Shown here: positions 54,088-63,039 of the stretch, one piece after another
Layout: every line of letters begins with the position of its first letter
Numbering within the stretch: the stretch's first letter is position 1
Origin: Pedobacter sp. Hv1
GTDB taxonomy: Bacteria > Bacteroidota > Bacteroidia > Sphingobacteriales > Sphingobacteriaceae
NCBI RefSeq assembly: GCF_001412215.1
Contig: NZ_LLWP01000005.1
Location: 186,001 to 250,000, forward strand
Direction: 5' to 3'
Length of the DNA: 64,000 nt
Made by a program: the position numbers and the translations under genes
The notes under the pieces: model-generated
The model's input: the letters and a program-made list of their open reading frames with translations, nothing else
Databases searched by the model: none
What the model was told of the DNA's origin: nothing

Positions 54088-56133
54088 ATGAGAATTAAAC
54101 TATTGCTCTATCTGATATTGCTTGCTGGTTTTGCCCAAGCACAAACAGATACCATTAAAAAGCTGAACGAGGTAGTAGTTAAAGGCTATTACAATCCACA
54201 GCCCTTATTGCGAGCAGTAGGCTCTGTAACAGTACTCGATAGTAGCCAAGCCAAAAACCATGCAACAAGTTCGTTGGTGACGTTGGTGAATACTGCACCG
54301 GGTGTACGGATGGAAGAACGTTCGCCCGGTAGTTACCGTTTGTCTTTACGAGGCAGTTTATTGCGCTCACCCTTTGGCATCCGCAATATTAAAATTTACA
54401 TGGATGATTTCCCCTTAACAGATGCTGGAGGTAACACTTACCTTAACCTTTTAGACGCTGCTACCTTAGGCAGTATAGAAATTTACAAAGGTCCGGAAGC
54501 TAGTATTTTTGGGGCCAGTACAGGTGGGGCTGTATTAATTGGTTCAAGTTTGGGCAGCACTAACCAATTAAAGGCCAGTGTGGGCATGGGTAGTTATGGC
54601 TTGTTACACCAAACTGCCAGTTTAGATCAGGTTTATAAAAATTACAGGTTTAGTATTAATCAAGGTTACCAAAAAAGCAATGGTTATAGAGAAAATAGTG
54701 CATTGAATAGAAAATACATCCAAACCACACAACAATGGGCTTATAACCAGAAAGGACAACTCAAGGCTGTTTTATGGTATAGCAATCTGCATTATCAAAC
54801 GCCAGGTGGTTTAACACCTGATGAAATGGCGGCTAACCCTAGGGCTGCCCGTCCTGCTACGCCAACCTTGGCCAGTGCAGTACAACAACAGGCTGGTATT
54901 TATAACCAAACTTTTTTTGGAGGTTTGGCACATCAGTATCATTTTAATGCACATATTAAACACGTGGTAGCATTTTTCACCAGCTTTACCGACTTTAAAA
55001 ATCCCTTTATCCTCAATTACGAAAAACGCAAAGAGCAGACCATCGGCTTTCGTACTTTTATAGATTACAGCAATGCCACTCGTAATATCAAGTATCAGAT
55101 ACAAGGTGGTTTTGAGGGTGCCAGTACCACTAGTGACATTAAGAATTATGGGAACAACAGAGGTACGCCCGACGCACTACAGGTATCAGACCATTTGGTG
55201 GCCAACCAGAGTTTTGCCTTTTTACGCTTCAATGTTGATGTCAATGAACAACTGCTCATTGAACTAGGCACAAGCTTTAACCTTTTCAACTACAACTACC
55301 AAAGTTATTTTCCGCAGGTAGTGGCCAAAAAGGAGCGACATTTTAAAAACAGTTTAATGCCTAAGCTGGCTTTTTCTTATCTGTTAACTTCAAATTCTAC
55401 GCTAAGAGCATCGGCAAGTAAGGGCTATTCTCCACCAACATTGGCAGAAGTTCGCTCATCAGATAACATCATTAACAACAACCTACAGGCAGAAGGCGGA
55501 TGGAACTACGAAGCAGGTCTCCGCTATGCTAGCAACAACCGTAGGTTTGATCTAGATGCCACCGTATTTTATTTTCAATTAAAAAATGCCATTGTTAGAC
55601 GTCTGAACAATAACAGTGTTGAATACTTTATCAATGCAGGTGGCACCAAACAATTAGGCGCAGAAATACAAAGCGCTTGGTGGCTGCTCAAATTAAGTCC
55701 TACTCATTTTTTAAATGGACTACAATGGCGCAATAGTTATACTTATAGCCATTTTAGGTTTGATGAATTTAAAAATGCACAACAAGACTACACCAACAAC
55801 AGGCTAACAGGCGTACCTAACCATACTTGGGTAAGCAGTTTGGAGTTGAACCTTAAAAAGGGTTTTTACACTTTTGTACAACACAATTATACCACGAGCA
55901 TCCCCTTAAATGATGCCAATACGATATTTACCAAAAAGTACCAACTGATAGATGTTAGGGCTGGACTTAGAAACATTACCTTAGGCAAAACCTCTCTTGC
56001 AATTTCTTTCGGCATCAACAACTTGCTCAACCAAACCTACAGCTTGGGCAACGATCTCAATGCGGCGAATAATAGATATTTTAACCCTGCCCCCGGGATC
56101 AACTATGATGCTGGTATTTCAATCAAACTTTAA
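54088..56133 (+). CDS. TonB-dependent outer-membrane receptor
   Basis: The 681-residue receptor has a signal peptide (1-18), a TonB-box-like KLNEVVVKG, a plug domain (about 30-150; SLRGSLLRSPFGIRNIKIYMDDFPLTDAGG, EIYKGPEASIFGASTGGAV) and a beta barrel ending in the outer-membrane aromatic signature (NPAPGINYDAGISIKL). It lacks the CarboxypepD-like N-terminal domain and there is no SusD, so it is not a SusCD glycan importer. Its size resembles E. coli PqqU (YncD). It follows the PQQ-type dehydrogenase by 15 bases. Confidence 0.92.
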   Translation: MRIKLLLYLILLAGFAQAQTDTIKKLNEVVVKGYYNPQPLLRAVGSVTVLDSSQAKNHATSSLVTLVNTAPGVRMEERSPGSYRLSLRGSLLRSPFGIRNIKIYMDDFPLTDAGGNTYLNLLDAATLGSIEIYKGPEASIFGASTGGAVLIGSSLGSTNQLKASVGMGSYGLLHQTASLDQVYKNYRFSINQGYQKSNGYRENSALNRKYIQTTQQWAYNQKGQLKAVLWYSNLHYQTPGGLTPDEMAANPRAARPATPTLASAVQQQAGIYNQTFFGGLAHQYHFNAHIKHVVAFFTSFTDFKNPFILNYEKRKEQTIGFRTFIDYSNATRNIKYQIQGGFEGASTTSDIKNYGNNRGTPDALQVSDHLVANQSFAFLRFNVDVNEQLLIELGTSFNLFNYNYQSYFPQVVAKKERHFKNSLMPKLAFSYLLTSNSTLRASASKGYSPPTLAEVRSSDNIINNNLQAEGGWNYEAGLRYASNNRRFDLDATVFYFQLKNAIVRRLNNNSVEYFINAGGTKQLGAEIQSAWWLLKLSPTHFLNGLQWRNSYTYSHFRFDEFKNAQQDYTNNRLTGVPNHTWVSSLELNLKKGFYTFVQHNYTTSIPLNDANTIFTKKYQLIDVRAGLRNITLGKTSLAISFGINNLLNQTYSLGNDLNAANNRYFNPAPGINYDAGISIKL

Positions 56134-56138
56134 CCTTC

Positions 56139-56378
56139 GTTTTTAACATTAAGAAATTAAGTATCATTAAGAAAACTACATAGATATATTGCACTTGTAC
56201 ATTCTCTCTTCTAAACTCTGCGTAAAATTTACCTTCACCGAGCTTGTCTAAATCTTCATTTTTTAACATTAAGAAATTAAGTACCATTAAGAAAACCATA
56301 TAGATATCGCATTTGTACATTCCCTCATCTAAGCCCTACCTAACATCTACATCGTTGAGCTTGTTGAAGTACCCTTTT
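56139..56378. repeat. Tandem 120-bp repeat (two units)
   Basis: TTTTAACATTAAGAAATTAA begins at 56141 and 56261, exactly 120 bp apart. Each is followed by TACATAGATAT/CATATAGATAT and TTGTACATTC. A TTCGACAGG-like reverse copy lies at 56351-56373, and CTTAATGCCTTAATGTTTG at 56397 is a right palindrome arm. The remaining 56379-56496 holds AT-rich sequence only. Confidence 0.75.
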
Positions 56379-56496
56379 TAAAACTTAATAAAAATCTTAA
56401 TGCCTTAATGTTTGTATCTAATTAAAAACAGAGGCACGGCACCAATGATTCAACAACCATTGGCACCAAGCACCTCTAAACTTCTTTAAAACAATA

Positions 56497-56841
56497 TTAA
56501 TTTACAACTTCGGTTTCTTTAACTGCTACCTCTGTTACCACTACCTCTGTAGTATAACGTTTACTACCATCTTTGGTTTCGTAACTACCTGTTTGCAACC
56601 TGCCTTCAATGGTAATGTGCGATCCTTTTTTAATCTGTAGTTCGGCAAGGTCAGCCTTTACATTCCAGAACAACAAGCTAAACCATTGTGTTTTTTTAAT
56701 GTCCTCGCCAGCGGCTGTTTTATAATACTCGTTTACGGCTAAGTTTACACGGGCTATTTTTTGATTACCTGCTAACATTTTTACTTCAGCATCGCTACCA
56801 GCGAAACCACTCAATACTACTTTGTTTACTACGTTTTTCAT
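56497..56841 (-). CDS. ssb: Single-stranded DNA-binding protein
   Basis: The 114-residue OB-fold protein begins VNKVVLSGFAGSDAEVKML and has KKTQWFSLLFWNVKADLAELQIKKGSHITIEGRLQTGSYETKDGSKRYTTEVVV. The acidic C-terminal tip (DDDIPF-type) is missing; the protein ends VKETEVVN. Length is shorter than typical SSB (about 150-180). It may be an accessory SSB, since a main ssb is expected elsewhere. It stands alone. Confidence 0.88.
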   Translation of the reverse strand: MKNVVNKVVLSGFAGSDAEVKMLAGNQKIARVNLAVNEYYKTAAGEDIKKTQWFSLLFWNVKADLAELQIKKGSHITIEGRLQTGSYETKDGSKRYTTEVVVTEVAVKETEVVN

Positions 56842-57076
56842 AATCTTAAAAATTAAGTGACTAAATATTTAACGAACAGTAGTTACCACAACTACCGACA
56901 ACACAAAGGTGCAAACAGCTTCGAAAATTAGTCGGATGTTAAACGTATATATCCGTTTATATACGGTTACAAACGTTTAATCTATCTTCCCTGCTCAAAA
57001 AGAAGGCTTTTTAATCATTACCAATTATTTATTTTTTTGTAGCTTTAATGGTCATCCCTGATAAAAACAAAACCTT

Positions 57077-57430
57077 ATGGAACGTTTATGTCTCGACTGC
57101 AATACCCTTGTTAAGGGCAGGGCTGATAAAAAATTTTGCGATGACCAATGTCGCAGCAATTACAACAATCGCTTACAGGTTGAAAACCGCAGTTTTTTAA
57201 AACAGGTTAACCATATCCTGAAAAAGAACCGTGAAATTTTAAAGGCCAAAACCCCCACTGGCAAGGCTAAAATAAAAACGGTACAGCTAGCGCAAAAGGG
57301 ATTCGACTTTAATTTCCATACGCATACCTATACCACACAAAAAGGCCAAACCTATGTGTTTTGCTATGAGTATGGCTACCTTACTTTAGATAATGATGAG
57401 TTGCTCTTGGTGAAGAGAGAAGAAAGATAA
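57077..57430 (+). CDS. Small zinc-ribbon protein of unknown function
   Basis: The 117-residue protein begins MERLCLDCNTLVKGRADKKFCDDQCRSNYNNR: Cys-x2-Cys then Cys-x3-Cys, a zinc-ribbon-like site of the kind found in many Bacteroidota proteins. A central helix (SFLKQVNHILKKNREILK) and a C-terminal domain (GFDFNFHTHTYTTQKGQTYVFCYEYGYLTL) follow. I recall a conserved family but no name. It could bind nucleic acid. No signal peptide is present. Confidence 0.75.
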   Translation: MERLCLDCNTLVKGRADKKFCDDQCRSNYNNRLQVENRSFLKQVNHILKKNREILKAKTPTGKAKIKTVQLAQKGFDFNFHTHTYTTQKGQTYVFCYEYGYLTLDNDELLLVKREER

Positions 57431-57506
57431 AAAAGTACGACAAGCCACTTTAACTAAAAGGCAAAAAAGCTAAATTGCATTTAGATAAGCAATCGTACCG
57501 CAGCAG

Positions 57507-58124
57507 ATGACTATTAAAAAATTACACTATTACTCTGGCCTTGTCCTTAGCATTTTTATTGCGCTCCACCTATTCAATCATTTTTACAGCATTTTCGGCA
57601 CTCAAAAACATATCGAAATGATGGATTCGCTACGCCCATGGTATCGTAATATATTTGCAGAAACGGTTTTATTAATTGCCGTTGGGGTGCAGATTGTTTC
57701 GGGCATTCGACTTTTTAAGATCAACCGCAAGCAGGCCACTAGTAGTTTTGAAAAACTGCACATCTACACTGGGCTATACCTCGCCTTATTTTTGGTGATC
57801 CATTTAAGTGCCGTTTTTATAGGTAGGCTTGTGCTCCACCTCGATACCAATTTCTATTTTGGTGTGGCAGGCATTAACGCATTTCCCTTTAACCTGTTCT
57901 TCATCCCCTATTATGCGCTGGCTATATTGTCTTTCTTTGGACATATTGCAGTCATCCACCAAAAGAAAATGAGACTTACATTTTTTGGCATCAACCCAAA
58001 AACCCAGGCAAGAACAATCCTACTTGCTGGAGCATTGTTAACAATTGTGATCTTTTATGGACTAACCAACAGCTTTCAGGGCGTACAAATTCCTGAAGCC
58101 TACAGAGTGTTAATTGGCAAATAG
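57507..58124 (+). CDS. Membrane protein, cytochrome b-like
   Basis: The 205-residue protein has about five membrane helices (about 8-28, 46-68, 80-100, 125-150, 170-190). Histidines HYYSGLVLSIFIALHLFNHFYS in helix 1 and LHIYTGLYLALFLVIHLSAVF in helix 3 resemble heme-ligand pairs in succinate dehydrogenase cytochrome b or related proteins. FFGHIAVIHQKK follows. No other subunit is nearby. Function is unknown. Confidence 0.75.
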   Translation: MTIKKLHYYSGLVLSIFIALHLFNHFYSIFGTQKHIEMMDSLRPWYRNIFAETVLLIAVGVQIVSGIRLFKINRKQATSSFEKLHIYTGLYLALFLVIHLSAVFIGRLVLHLDTNFYFGVAGINAFPFNLFFIPYYALAILSFFGHIAVIHQKKMRLTFFGINPKTQARTILLAGALLTIVIFYGLTNSFQGVQIPEAYRVLIGK

Positions 58125-58196
58125 GTCAAAAACATTAACTGGTTTTCTGTTAACTTTGTTTATCGCAATCGCTACACCTTATTTAAGAAACCCTAA

Positions 58197-58649
58197 ATGA
58201 TCAAGCTCGTTAGAACCAATTCAGACCATGTAGATTTTAGAGCACTTGTTAAACAACTAGATGCTTATTTGGCCGTAATAGATGGCGAGGAGCATGCCTT
58301 TTACGATCAGTTTAATAAAATTGACAAAATTAAACATGCCGTAGTAGCCTATTTTAATGAAGAGCCAATGGCTTGCGGAGCTATTAAAGCATATACGCCA
58401 ACTGCCACAGAGGTTAAACGCATGTTTACCTCAACACAAAGCCGCGGAAAAGGCATGGCCACACAGGTTTTGGCTGAGCTAGAAAAATGGGCTAAAGAAT
58501 TAGGCTATGAGCGATGCGTACTCGAAACCGGAAAAAGACAGGAAGATGCCATTGCCCTTTATCAAAAGAATGGCTACCAGCTTATTCCTAATTATGGGCA
58601 ATATGAAGGCATAGCCAACAGTGTCTGTTTTGAGAAAAGCTTAACCTAG
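58197..58649 (+). CDS. GNAT N-acetyltransferase
   Basis: The 150-residue protein has the GNAT acetyl-CoA loop QSRGKGMATQVLAELEKWAKELGYERCVLET, the preceding strand VKRMFTSTQ, and the terminal IALYQKNGYQLIPNYGQYEG. It probably acetylates a small amine; the acceptor is unknown. It is 27 bp before the HEAT-repeat gene. Confidence 0.88.
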   Translation: MIKLVRTNSDHVDFRALVKQLDAYLAVIDGEEHAFYDQFNKIDKIKHAVVAYFNEEPMACGAIKAYTPTATEVKRMFTSTQSRGKGMATQVLAELEKWAKELGYERCVLETGKRQEDAIALYQKNGYQLIPNYGQYEGIANSVCFEKSLT

Positions 58650-58676
58650 TTAGCGTTTACTTTAAAAATAACGACC

Positions 58677-59432
58677 ATGGCGTTTTATGATCTAACAAAA
58701 GAACAAAGGTTGACTGTTGTAGACAACATCTATAACCATTTGCTGGCCGATCTTAAAAAATCACAGCTCACACATACGCTCGATTATTTTAAAGATGAAG
58801 ATACCTATGTCCGCAAATCGGCTTATCTGGCCTTAGGGAAAATGTATTTTGCAGAAACAAGCTTACAGGCCTCAATAATTAAAATGCTCGATGCACTATT
58901 GCTCCAACCAGATTTTAAGATCAGGCAAACAGTAATCAATGCTGCAGGCGAAATTGGTAAAAAAGATTTCGGTATCGTTCAGCATTTTTTCGATCAAAGC
59001 TTGTTCGACACCCATCATTCACCACGCAATGCAGTAATTGGCTCCATCAAAAAAATGGGCGAGGTAAATCCAAAACCAGTGCTCTCTTGGGCAAAACAGT
59101 ACCTGCATCATACAGACAAAGAAATTAGAAGAGAAATTTGCCATGGCATTGAGCTAAGGGGACGTAAATATCCGCAAGATATTTTACCCCTTTTGCAAGA
59201 ATTACAGCACGATAAAACCGCAAGGGTTAGCAATACATTGGTACATGTAATAGGACAAATTGCTTATAAAAAGGGATGTTTATCCATTGTAATTGAACAC
59301 CTTAAAACCTGGCAAAATAAAGAGCTGGTTATTGCAGCCCTGGCAGAGATTATTGATGTACACAGCCGTTATAAAGATTTTGCTGCATTAACTCAAGAGC
59401 AGGCCAAACAATACATTAAAGAAAACTATTAA
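58677..59432 (+). CDS. HEAT-repeat protein
   Basis: The 251-residue protein is alpha-helical throughout. Paired-helix repeats include DEDTYVRKSAYLALGKMYFAETS, QPDFKIRQTVINAAGEIGKKDF, HHSPRNAVIGSIKKMGEVNPKP, HTDKEIRREICHGIELRGRK and HDKTARVSNTLVHVIGQIAYKKG. HEAT repeats usually bind a partner protein or nucleic acid; some members act in DNA repair (AlkC/AlkD-like). I see no assignable active site. The gene ends one base before the SDR gene. Confidence 0.8.
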   Translation: MAFYDLTKEQRLTVVDNIYNHLLADLKKSQLTHTLDYFKDEDTYVRKSAYLALGKMYFAETSLQASIIKMLDALLLQPDFKIRQTVINAAGEIGKKDFGIVQHFFDQSLFDTHHSPRNAVIGSIKKMGEVNPKPVLSWAKQYLHHTDKEIRREICHGIELRGRKYPQDILPLLQELQHDKTARVSNTLVHVIGQIAYKKGCLSIVIEHLKTWQNKELVIAALAEIIDVHSRYKDFAALTQEQAKQYIKENY

Positions 59433-59433
59433 A

Positions 59434-60171
59434 ATGGACAAGATCTTAATCATTACTGGAGGTAGTAAAGGCATTGGCAATGGTATCGTTGAAGCTTACC
59501 AGCACCATCAATATCAAATATTTTCAATTGCAAGAACAACTCATAAAAGCTATACCAATATCACCCAAATAGAATTTGATTTGAGCAATAGTAATGGGCT
59601 AACACAGGTATTGGATTCAATTTTTGCTTCGTTAAACCCTAATCAGATCAAACAGATTACCCTTTTAAACAATGCAGGTACCTTGGGCCAAATTGGGCAA
59701 CTGGCAGATCTACCTGATCATGATATCGCAAAAACAGTACAACTTAATGCCACCGCGCCACTTATTTTAACCGCACATTTTTTAAAGCTCACTCAAAATT
59801 GGGTAGCTCATAAACAGGTCATCAACATTTCTTCTGGTGCTGCCGCAAAACCTTATTTTGGCTGGACAGTATATTGTGCTACCAAGGCTGCTTTAGATAT
59901 GATGACCAAAACCGTTGCTCTAGAACAAAGCAGTTTAACCAATGGTGCGCAGTTGATGGCCATTTACCCGGGTGTAGTAGATACAGCCATGCAGGCACAG
60001 ATCCGTAGCAGCGATAAAACAGCTTTTGTAGATATCGATCGATTTTTAGAACTCAAAACCTCTGGTGCATTGGCCAACCAACAAACTGTAGGCAAAGCGA
60101 TATTTGAGCTGGCACACGATCAAACCCTAACCAATGGTGCCATTATAAGGATAGAAGATTCTAGAACCTAA
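59434..60171 (+). CDS. Short-chain dehydrogenase/reductase
   Basis: The 245-residue SDR has the Rossmann cofactor motif TGGSKGIGNGI, the NNAGTL motif, Ser in INISSGAAAKPYFGW, and the catalytic YxxxK (YCATK). It resembles the sepiapterin/benzil reductase type, but the substrate is unknown. It starts one base after the HEAT gene and ends four before the AraC gene, so the three are almost certainly an operon. Confidence 0.88.
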   Translation: MDKILIITGGSKGIGNGIVEAYQHHQYQIFSIARTTHKSYTNITQIEFDLSNSNGLTQVLDSIFASLNPNQIKQITLLNNAGTLGQIGQLADLPDHDIAKTVQLNATAPLILTAHFLKLTQNWVAHKQVINISSGAAAKPYFGWTVYCATKAALDMMTKTVALEQSSLTNGAQLMAIYPGVVDTAMQAQIRSSDKTAFVDIDRFLELKTSGALANQQTVGKAIFELAHDQTLTNGAIIRIEDSRT

Positions 60172-60175
60172 ACCG

Positions 60176-60997
60176 ATGAGTTTGAAACCTGCCATTCAAG
60201 TCAGAGATCTCTACATACCTATACAACCTACCATTAAACAGGCTGATGAGGGTGTAACCTATCAGGAGTTTTTGCCCGATGTTAGGCTACAAAGCTATAT
60301 CTATTGTTATTGGCAGTTGCAAACCACACAGCCATTAGCTAAACAATTCAATTACCGGGTAGTGGCCGATGGCTGTATTGACATCTTTTTTGAGCTGAAT
60401 AATCCGGAAGAAAATTTTGTGATGGGCTTTTGCAAAAAATACACCGAATTCCCCTTGCCCAATTCCTTCAACTATGTTGGGGTGCGCTTTCTACCCACCA
60501 TGTTTCCACAATTGTTTAATATCAATGCAGCAGAGTTGAGCAACCGTTTTGAACATTTACATGCAGTAGTACCACATGTGGCAACTTTTATTAAGCACAA
60601 CTTTAATCCTAGCCTACATATCCAAGCTATACAAACCAAGTTCGACTCGTACTTTTTACAACTGTTAGCTAACAACAGCTTTAATGCCGATGTCAGGTTG
60701 TATGAGGCTATCCATATTATTCTTAAGAATTTTGGTATTGTCGATGTAGAAAAAGACCTCGATACAGGCATTAGCTCGAGACAGTTGCGCAGGTTATTTG
60801 AGTTTTACATTGGCGATACCCCAAAAACCTTCAGCAAAGTAGTCCGTTTTCAGCACATTCTTAGGGCGAAACCCTCTGTACAAAGCTTAAAACAAAACAA
60901 ATTGTTTTTTGATACGGGTTATTATGATCAAGCCCATTTTATCAAAGAGTTTAAAACCTTTTATGGTGTAACCCCAAGCATTGCATTTAAAAGATAA
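60176..60997 (+). CDS. AraC-family transcriptional regulator
   Basis: The 273-residue protein has an N-terminal ligand-type domain (DVRLQSYIYCYWQLQTTQPLAKQFNYRVVADGCIDIFFE) resembling the effector domain of AraC proteins that detect small molecules, and a C-terminal AraC helix-turn-helix (SSRQLRRLFEFYIGDTPKTFSKVVRFQ and DTGYYDQAHFIKEFKTFYGVTPSIAF). It may control the SDR/HEAT operon. The ligand is unknown. Confidence 0.88.
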   Translation: MSLKPAIQVRDLYIPIQPTIKQADEGVTYQEFLPDVRLQSYIYCYWQLQTTQPLAKQFNYRVVADGCIDIFFELNNPEENFVMGFCKKYTEFPLPNSFNYVGVRFLPTMFPQLFNINAAELSNRFEHLHAVVPHVATFIKHNFNPSLHIQAIQTKFDSYFLQLLANNSFNADVRLYEAIHIILKNFGIVDVEKDLDTGISSRQLRRLFEFYIGDTPKTFSKVVRFQHILRAKPSVQSLKQNKLFFDTGYYDQAHFIKEFKTFYGVTPSIAFKR

Positions 60998-61012
60998 AAG
61001 GTATTACTTTAA

Positions 61013-61435
61013 CACTACCTAAGCACTATTTTTTAACATTAAGAAATTAAGGCATAAAGCATAGCATTTACACCATCTTAGTAACCTTAGTTAACCTAAG
61101 CAATAATCAGATTAGTCAAAGTATATAATTACTAAATAGTCTTCGACAGATTCAGACTGACAAAATAGGATTTAATACTAAGCTGTTCTTAGCTGTCTAA
61201 GGTGGTAAAAAACCACCTCAGTAATCTTAGTTTACCTAAGCAGTTACTTCGCTTAACTAGTAGAAATCTCTCAACAATCGTCTTCGACAGGCTCAGACTG
61301 ACAGTTATTTTATGTATTTATTAATTGTCACGTTGAGTTTAGTTTCTACTCCGTTTAACAAAGTATCGAAGCGCCATTTTTCAACATTAAGATAAACAAA
61401 AACCTTCATCATTCTTAATGCCTTAATGTTTCAAA
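61013..61435. repeat. Cluster of AACATTAAG, TTCGACAGGCTCAG and CTTAGTTTACC repeats
   Basis: Copies of TTCGACAG[AG][CT]TCAGACTGACA lie at 61141 and 61282, and one in reverse and split form at 61325-61375. CTTAGTTAACCTAAGCA and CTTAGTTTACCTAAGCA at about 61086 and 61226 are a second type. AACATTAAG palindromes lie at 61029 and 61377-61434. Nothing else is visible in the 60998-61528 gap. Confidence 0.65.
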
Positions 61436-61528
61436 CCATCTAGCTAGAATGGTAAAAAACATGTCCGATTTTTACAATACCCCTTCATCCAATCTTTGCA
61501 ATTTTGTAGGGTTAATAAATTATATCCC

Positions 61529-61984
61529 ATGAAAAAACTAATTTTAGTGCTCACTATTTTCTGTTGGGCATCCCTAACCTATTCGCAAACCCAAACACCA
61601 AACAAAATGAAACTGAACGCAGGCATCATCACTTCAAAACTTAAAGAAACCAAAGCTTTTTACACCAACATTTTGGGCTTTGGCGTAACATTCGAAAACG
61701 AGTTCTATCTTTTATTGCACACCCCAAATAAAGATGCAGAGCTTAGTTTTCTGCTGCCCAACCATCCATCACAACAACCATTGTTCCACAAGCCTTTCAA
61801 TGGTCAGGGCATGTACCTTACCCTAGAGGTTAACGATGTAGACCAAACCTATATGGCTCTTAAAAAGAAAGGAGTTAAAATTAATATCGATATTCGCAAT
61901 GAGCCATGGGGTGATAGACACTTTGCCATCCAAGACCCTAACGGCATCGGGATCGACATTGTTAAATATACTCCGCAACCTTAA
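61529..61984 (+). CDS. Exported VOC-fold protein
   Basis: The 151-residue protein has a signal peptide (about 1-18, ending SLTYS) and a VOC domain with KLNAGIITSKLKETKAFYTNILGFGV, NDVDQTYMALKKKGVKINID and HFAIQDPNGIGIDIVKY. VOC domains bind metal or drug-like ligands; here the ligand is unknown. The chosen ATG is 61529; an upstream start at 61496 would add 11 residues before the signal peptide. It is 10 bp before the NTF2-like gene. Confidence 0.85.
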   Translation: MKKLILVLTIFCWASLTYSQTQTPNKMKLNAGIITSKLKETKAFYTNILGFGVTFENEFYLLLHTPNKDAELSFLLPNHPSQQPLFHKPFNGQGMYLTLEVNDVDQTYMALKKKGVKINIDIRNEPWGDRHFAIQDPNGIGIDIVKYTPQP

Positions 61985-61994
61985 ATTTAAAATC

Positions 61995-62363
61995 ATGAAC
62001 ATTACAGATCAGATAGTAGCTAGTGAAAAGACACTCCTAAAGGCCATTAAAGACAGAGATATAGCGAGTTTGGACAATTTATTACACGATGATTTATTGT
62101 TTAACCTGCCCAGCGGACAAACGATAACCAAAGCAGCAGATCTAGATACGCACCGTTCTGGTCTGATAACCATTTTCACTATCGAAGCAAAAGAGCAACA
62201 GATAAATATGATTGGCGATACTGCTGTAGTTGCTGTAACCATCAACCTTAAAGGTAAATACATAGATCACTCAATAGATGGCACATTTAGCTATCTAAGG
62301 GTTTGGAAAAACTTTAACAACCAATGGAAAGTAATTGCAGGCAGTTGTATTGAGCTCAATTAG
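61995..62363 (+). CDS. NTF2-like protein, DUF4440 type
   Basis: The 122-residue protein has the SnoaL/DUF4440 pattern: EKTLLKAIKDRDIASLDNLLHDDLLFNLPSGQTI near the start and GTFSYLRVWKNFNNQWKVIAGSCIEL at the end. It is a small ligand-binding or enzyme-like fold with no assigned function. The ATG at 61995 is chosen over 61899, which would overlap the VOC gene. Confidence 0.85.
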   Translation: MNITDQIVASEKTLLKAIKDRDIASLDNLLHDDLLFNLPSGQTITKAADLDTHRSGLITIFTIEAKEQQINMIGDTAVVAVTINLKGKYIDHSIDGTFSYLRVWKNFNNQWKVIAGSCIELN

Positions 62364-62452
62364 GCTGTCTCAAATGGCACTATAAAAATACGCCAATCCC
62401 CCTTTTGCAAACCACTGCTTCAACTAACTTTGTTTACATCAACACCATTAAA

Positions 62453-63007
62453 ATGAGAAAGTTAAGCATCTATAATTTCCTATCGCTAAATGGCTTTTAT
62501 AAAAATGAGCAGGGCGATATCAGTTGGCATACCCATGGGCAAGAAGAAGGAGAATATTCTGCAGAGATGCTGCAAGAAGACCATATCCTTTTATTCGGCC
62601 GAATTACCTATCAGATGATGGAGAGCTATTGGCCAACATCATTTGCATTAAGCAACGATCCGATAGTGGCCAATGGAATGAACGAGGCAGAGAAAATTGT
62701 TTTTTCTACCACCTTAAGCCATGCCAACTGGAACAATACCACCATTGTAAAAGACAATATAATTGACGAGATTAAAAAGTTAAAAAACACTCCGGGTAAA
62801 AACCTCACCTTATTAGGAAGTGGTCAGGTACTTACCCAGTTTGCTGCACATGGGTTAATAGACGAATATCAGTTAATGATCGATCCAATTGCTATAGGTA
62901 AGGGTACACCTATATTTAATGGCCTTGAACAACAGTTAGCGTTAAAATTAACCGATACTAAAGTTTTTAAAAGCGGTACTGTTCTATTAACTTATCAGCC
63001 ACTATAG
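62453..63007 (+). CDS. Dihydrofolate reductase-family protein (RibD C-terminal type)
   Basis: The 184-residue protein resembles the dihydrofolate reductase/RibD C-terminal fold: MRKLSIYNFLSLNGFY, HILLFGRITYQMMESYWP, EKIVFSTTLSHANWNNTTIV, and LLGSGQVLTQFAAHGLIDEYQLMIDPIAIGKGTPIF. Such genes often accompany NTF2-like and VOC genes; the substrate is unknown. The ATG at 62453 is used; the first in-frame start at 62405 would add 16 residues. Confidence 0.85.
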   Translation: MRKLSIYNFLSLNGFYKNEQGDISWHTHGQEEGEYSAEMLQEDHILLFGRITYQMMESYWPTSFALSNDPIVANGMNEAEKIVFSTTLSHANWNNTTIVKDNIIDEIKKLKNTPGKNLTLLGSGQVLTQFAAHGLIDEYQLMIDPIAIGKGTPIFNGLEQQLALKLTDTKVFKSGTVLLTYQPL

Positions 63008-63039
63008 TATGCAATTACACATTGGCTCAATGCCTAAAC

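Noticed and set aside
56123-56320. Minus-strand ORF of 65 residues after the TonB receptor gene
   Set aside because: It is made of the 120-bp tandem repeat, so the protein contains the same segment twice.
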